Notes under the pieces: model-generated
The model's database searches: none
Told to the model about the DNA's origin: nothing
Seen by the model: only the letters and a program-made list of their open reading frames with translations
Assembly: GCA_017858735.1 (NCBI GenBank)
Contig: JAFMBH010000011.1
Coordinates: 1-63,743, forward strand
DNA: 63,743 bases
Source of the DNA: Bacteroidota bacterium
Lineage (GTDB): Bacteria; Bacteroidota; Bacteroidia; Chitinophagales; Saprospiraceae
Reading direction: 5' to 3'
Part shown: in pieces, positions 62,350 to 63,743 of the stretch
Position numbering within the stretch: position 1 is the first letter of the stretch
Layout of the letters: every line of letters begins with the position of its first letter
Translations under genes and position numbers: made by a program

Positions 62350-62898
62350 TCATAAGACACTATTTTCAGGAATCTTTCCTTTGACTCCTTTAAAATAGTT
62401 CCATATAAATTGCATGTCCTTTTCCATATCATCTGTAGGGTAAAATGGGTCGCTGATGACTACTTTTTTCTCTCCAAAATTAAACTGAACCATGATAATG
62501 GGAACGTTGGCTCCTTTTGCTATAAAGTAGAACCCTGTTTTGAATTTCTCCACCTTTTTTCTAGTTCCTTCAGGGGACATGGCCACGGCAAATTTATCGT
62601 GGATATTAAATATATTTATCATACTATCCACCATATTTGTTCTCTCTGATCTATTGACTGGATATCCTCCAAGCGCATAGAAAATAAAGCCTAAAGGGCC
62701 TTTGAAAAGAGATTCTTTGCCAATAAATCTGATATCTTTTCTTAATATTGACCGTAGAACCAGACCTATGGGAAAATCCCACCAGGAGGTATGTGGAGCT
62801 GCGATGACCAGATATTTTTTAATATCATCTGGAAAATCTCCAATAATTTTAAACTTCGCTACAGTAAGAAATATAAATTTGGAAAACAGTCGGAACAT
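62350..62898 (-). CDS. PlsC-like 1-acylglycerol-3-phosphate acyltransferase family protein
   Basis: Membrane-associated acyltransferase of 182 aa from ATG 62898; a TTG 18 nt upstream is the alternative. HX4D motif as HTSWWD (about 31-36), then FIGKESLFKGPLGFIF, GGYPVNRSE and the substrate motif SPEGTRKKVEKFKTG. Shorter than PlsC (about 240 aa), matching the small LPLAT-superfamily branch common in Bacteroidota. The acyl acceptor is uncertain. Convergent with gltD with 17 nt between stops. Confidence 0.88.
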   Translation of the reverse strand: MFRLFSKFIFLTVAKFKIIGDFPDDIKKYLVIAAPHTSWWDFPIGLVLRSILRKDIRFIGKESLFKGPLGFIFYALGGYPVNRSERTNMVDSMINIFNIHDKFAVAMSPEGTRKKVEKFKTGFYFIAKGANVPIIMVQFNFGEKKVVISDPFYPTDDMEKDMQFIWNYFKGVKGKIPENSVL

Positions 62899-62953
62899 AA
62901 GGATAGATTTTGACAATTAACCCTTCAATGTAAATCAAAATCTTTTTATTTTA

Positions 62954-63571
62954 TTAAAAAACTTTGGAAATTCCTCCAATAATAAATTGCACACCAATAG
63001 ACATTACGATAAATCCCATAATTCTGGATAGCGCACGAAGTCCAGCCTCACCTAAAATTTGATATAACAATGGGGCAAATCGTAAAATTAGATAAACAAT
63101 GACGGCCATAGTGAGAATTACCCCAACGATGGTCCCTTTTTGCCACCAAAGCGGATATTCGTCGAAATAAGTTATGAGTAAAGAAATGGATCCCGGACCG
63201 GAAAGGAGTGGCATGGCTAAAGGCGCAAAGGATATATCTTCTTTATGAAGCGCTTCTTCCGTTACTTTTTTTGAGGTCGCACCACTTTTAGAAATATTTC
63301 CCGTGAGTAGGGAGTATCCCGAACTCATAATTACTAATCCGCCAGCAATACGCATTGCACCAATGCTGATACCAAAAAATCCTAAAATCCAGGTGCCCGC
63401 CAGAAAAAACAAACTTAAAATCAAAAAAAAGTATAAACTGGTGAGTCTGGAAGTTCTGTTTCGTTCCTTTTGGGTGTATTCCGGCGTCATAGCTAAGTAA
63501 ACGGGAACGGCGCCCAATGGATTAACTACGGAAAAGATGGAGGCCAAAGTGGCTATAAATAACTCAATCAT
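62954..63571 (-). CDS. MarC-family (UPF0056) membrane protein
   Basis: Integral membrane protein of 205 aa with six helices. SIFSVVNPLGAVPVYLAMTP at the start and FAPLAMPLLSGPGSIS in the middle are the MarC signatures. The family was once linked to multiple antibiotic resistance, but its function is not settled. 55 nt upstream of the acyltransferase gene on the same strand, possibly cotranscribed. Confidence 0.93.
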   Translation of the reverse strand: MIELFIATLASIFSVVNPLGAVPVYLAMTPEYTQKERNRTSRLTSLYFFLILSLFFLAGTWILGFFGISIGAMRIAGGLVIMSSGYSLLTGNISKSGATSKKVTEEALHKEDISFAPLAMPLLSGPGSISLLITYFDEYPLWWQKGTIVGVILTMAVIVYLILRFAPLLYQILGEAGLRALSRIMGFIVMSIGVQFIIGGISKVF

Positions 63572-63630
63572 GATAGACTCTTTTACTTAAAACGTATTTT
63601 ATAACTAAAGTCACTTATCTTAGGTGATAA

Positions 63631-63743
63631 AAAAAGTGACCTGTCCTAAAAAAGTTTATACCTTTCATTCATGACACCCTCGGGGTTACATGTCTATTGA
63701 TCATTATGCCCCTGGCGGCACAAATTCCCCCAATATATTTTAG
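63631..63743 (+). repeat. GACCCC/GCCCCTGGCGGCA repeat, copy R4 (cut by window end)
   Basis: Starts with GACCTGTCCTAAAAAA, the inverse of the module at 18555-18570. A decayed palindrome (ACCCTCGGGGT) follows, then ACATGTCTATTGATC, ATTATGCCCCTGGCGGCA and CCCCCAATATATTTTAG, nearly the same order as at 18681-18772. It continues past the window edge. Confidence 0.78.

Overview
The window is chromosomal DNA from a member of the Bacteroidota, probably a Saprospiria-like free-living bacterium. The phylum call rests on recurrent TAnnTTTG -7 boxes, weak or absent Shine-Dalgarno sequences, a dcw cluster without murF and ddl, a fused SecDF, the ftsX-DUF3098-uppP-truB order and large secreted BNR-repeat proteins. 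The class is a guess. Apart from the first 2 kb and a few repeat islands, nearly everything is core or housekeeping.

Layout. (1) 1-2000 is an accessory island: a reverse transcriptase of the diversity-generating-retroelement (DGR) type (249-1445), flanked by four copies of a 9-bp-periodic AATCCTGAA repeat in direct and inverted orientation, and followed by a string of different hairpin repeats. No DGR target gene or obvious template/variable pair lies in the window. (2) 2004-2429 is a stand-alone SET-domain gene divergent from mraZ. The shared intergenic region carries 10-bp-spaced AAAGTG boxes facing both ways, most simply read as MraZ operators. (3) 2726-18022 is the division and cell-wall cluster mraZ-rsmH-ftsL-ftsI-murE-mraY-murD-ftsW-murG-murC-ftsQ-ftsA-ftsZ, closed by a terminator. 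MurE has the DNPR motif of meso-diaminopimelate-adding enzymes. (4) 18223-18870 holds a 90-aa orphan gene and an interspersed palindromic repeat island. typA follows, ending against a secreted BNR protein at a shared terminator.

(5) 23756-25943 is an LptF/LptG permease plus a PAP2 phosphatase. Convergent to it is an eight-gene minus-strand operon (33252 down to 25961): orphan membrane protein, ftsX, DUF3098, uppP, truB, gpsA, a Wzx-like flippase and an rRNA methyltransferase. leuS is divergent from it. (6) 36289-42587 carries an OmpA/PD40 lipoprotein, secDF and a D-glycerate-type dehydrogenase. (7) 42676-49998 is a plus-strand run: secreted orphan, trkH, trkA, a MazG-like pyrophosphohydrolase, an M28 peptidase and an EamA transporter. 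(8) 50140-55926 contains an aminotransferase IV/sulfotransferase-like pair, an orphan, an MGH1-like protein with apparently lost catalytic residues, a Gfo/Idh/MocA oxidoreductase and a PhoD-like phosphatase. (9) 56330-62332 is gltB-gltD (glutamate synthase), then a PlsC-type acyltransferase and a MarC protein. The window ends in another copy of the palindromic repeat.

The genes combine into envelope biogenesis: peptidoglycan precursors (mur genes, mraY, murG, uppP), septum assembly (fts genes), lipid and LPS transport (lptF/G, gpsA, acyltransferase) and protein export (secDF). The best candidates for something undescribed are the repeat-flanked DGR-type reverse transcriptase and the two-sided MraZ-like operator next to the SET gene. 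I found no tRNA, rRNA or CRISPR array by reading. All assignments come from reading the sequence and from memory of protein families; no search was run.
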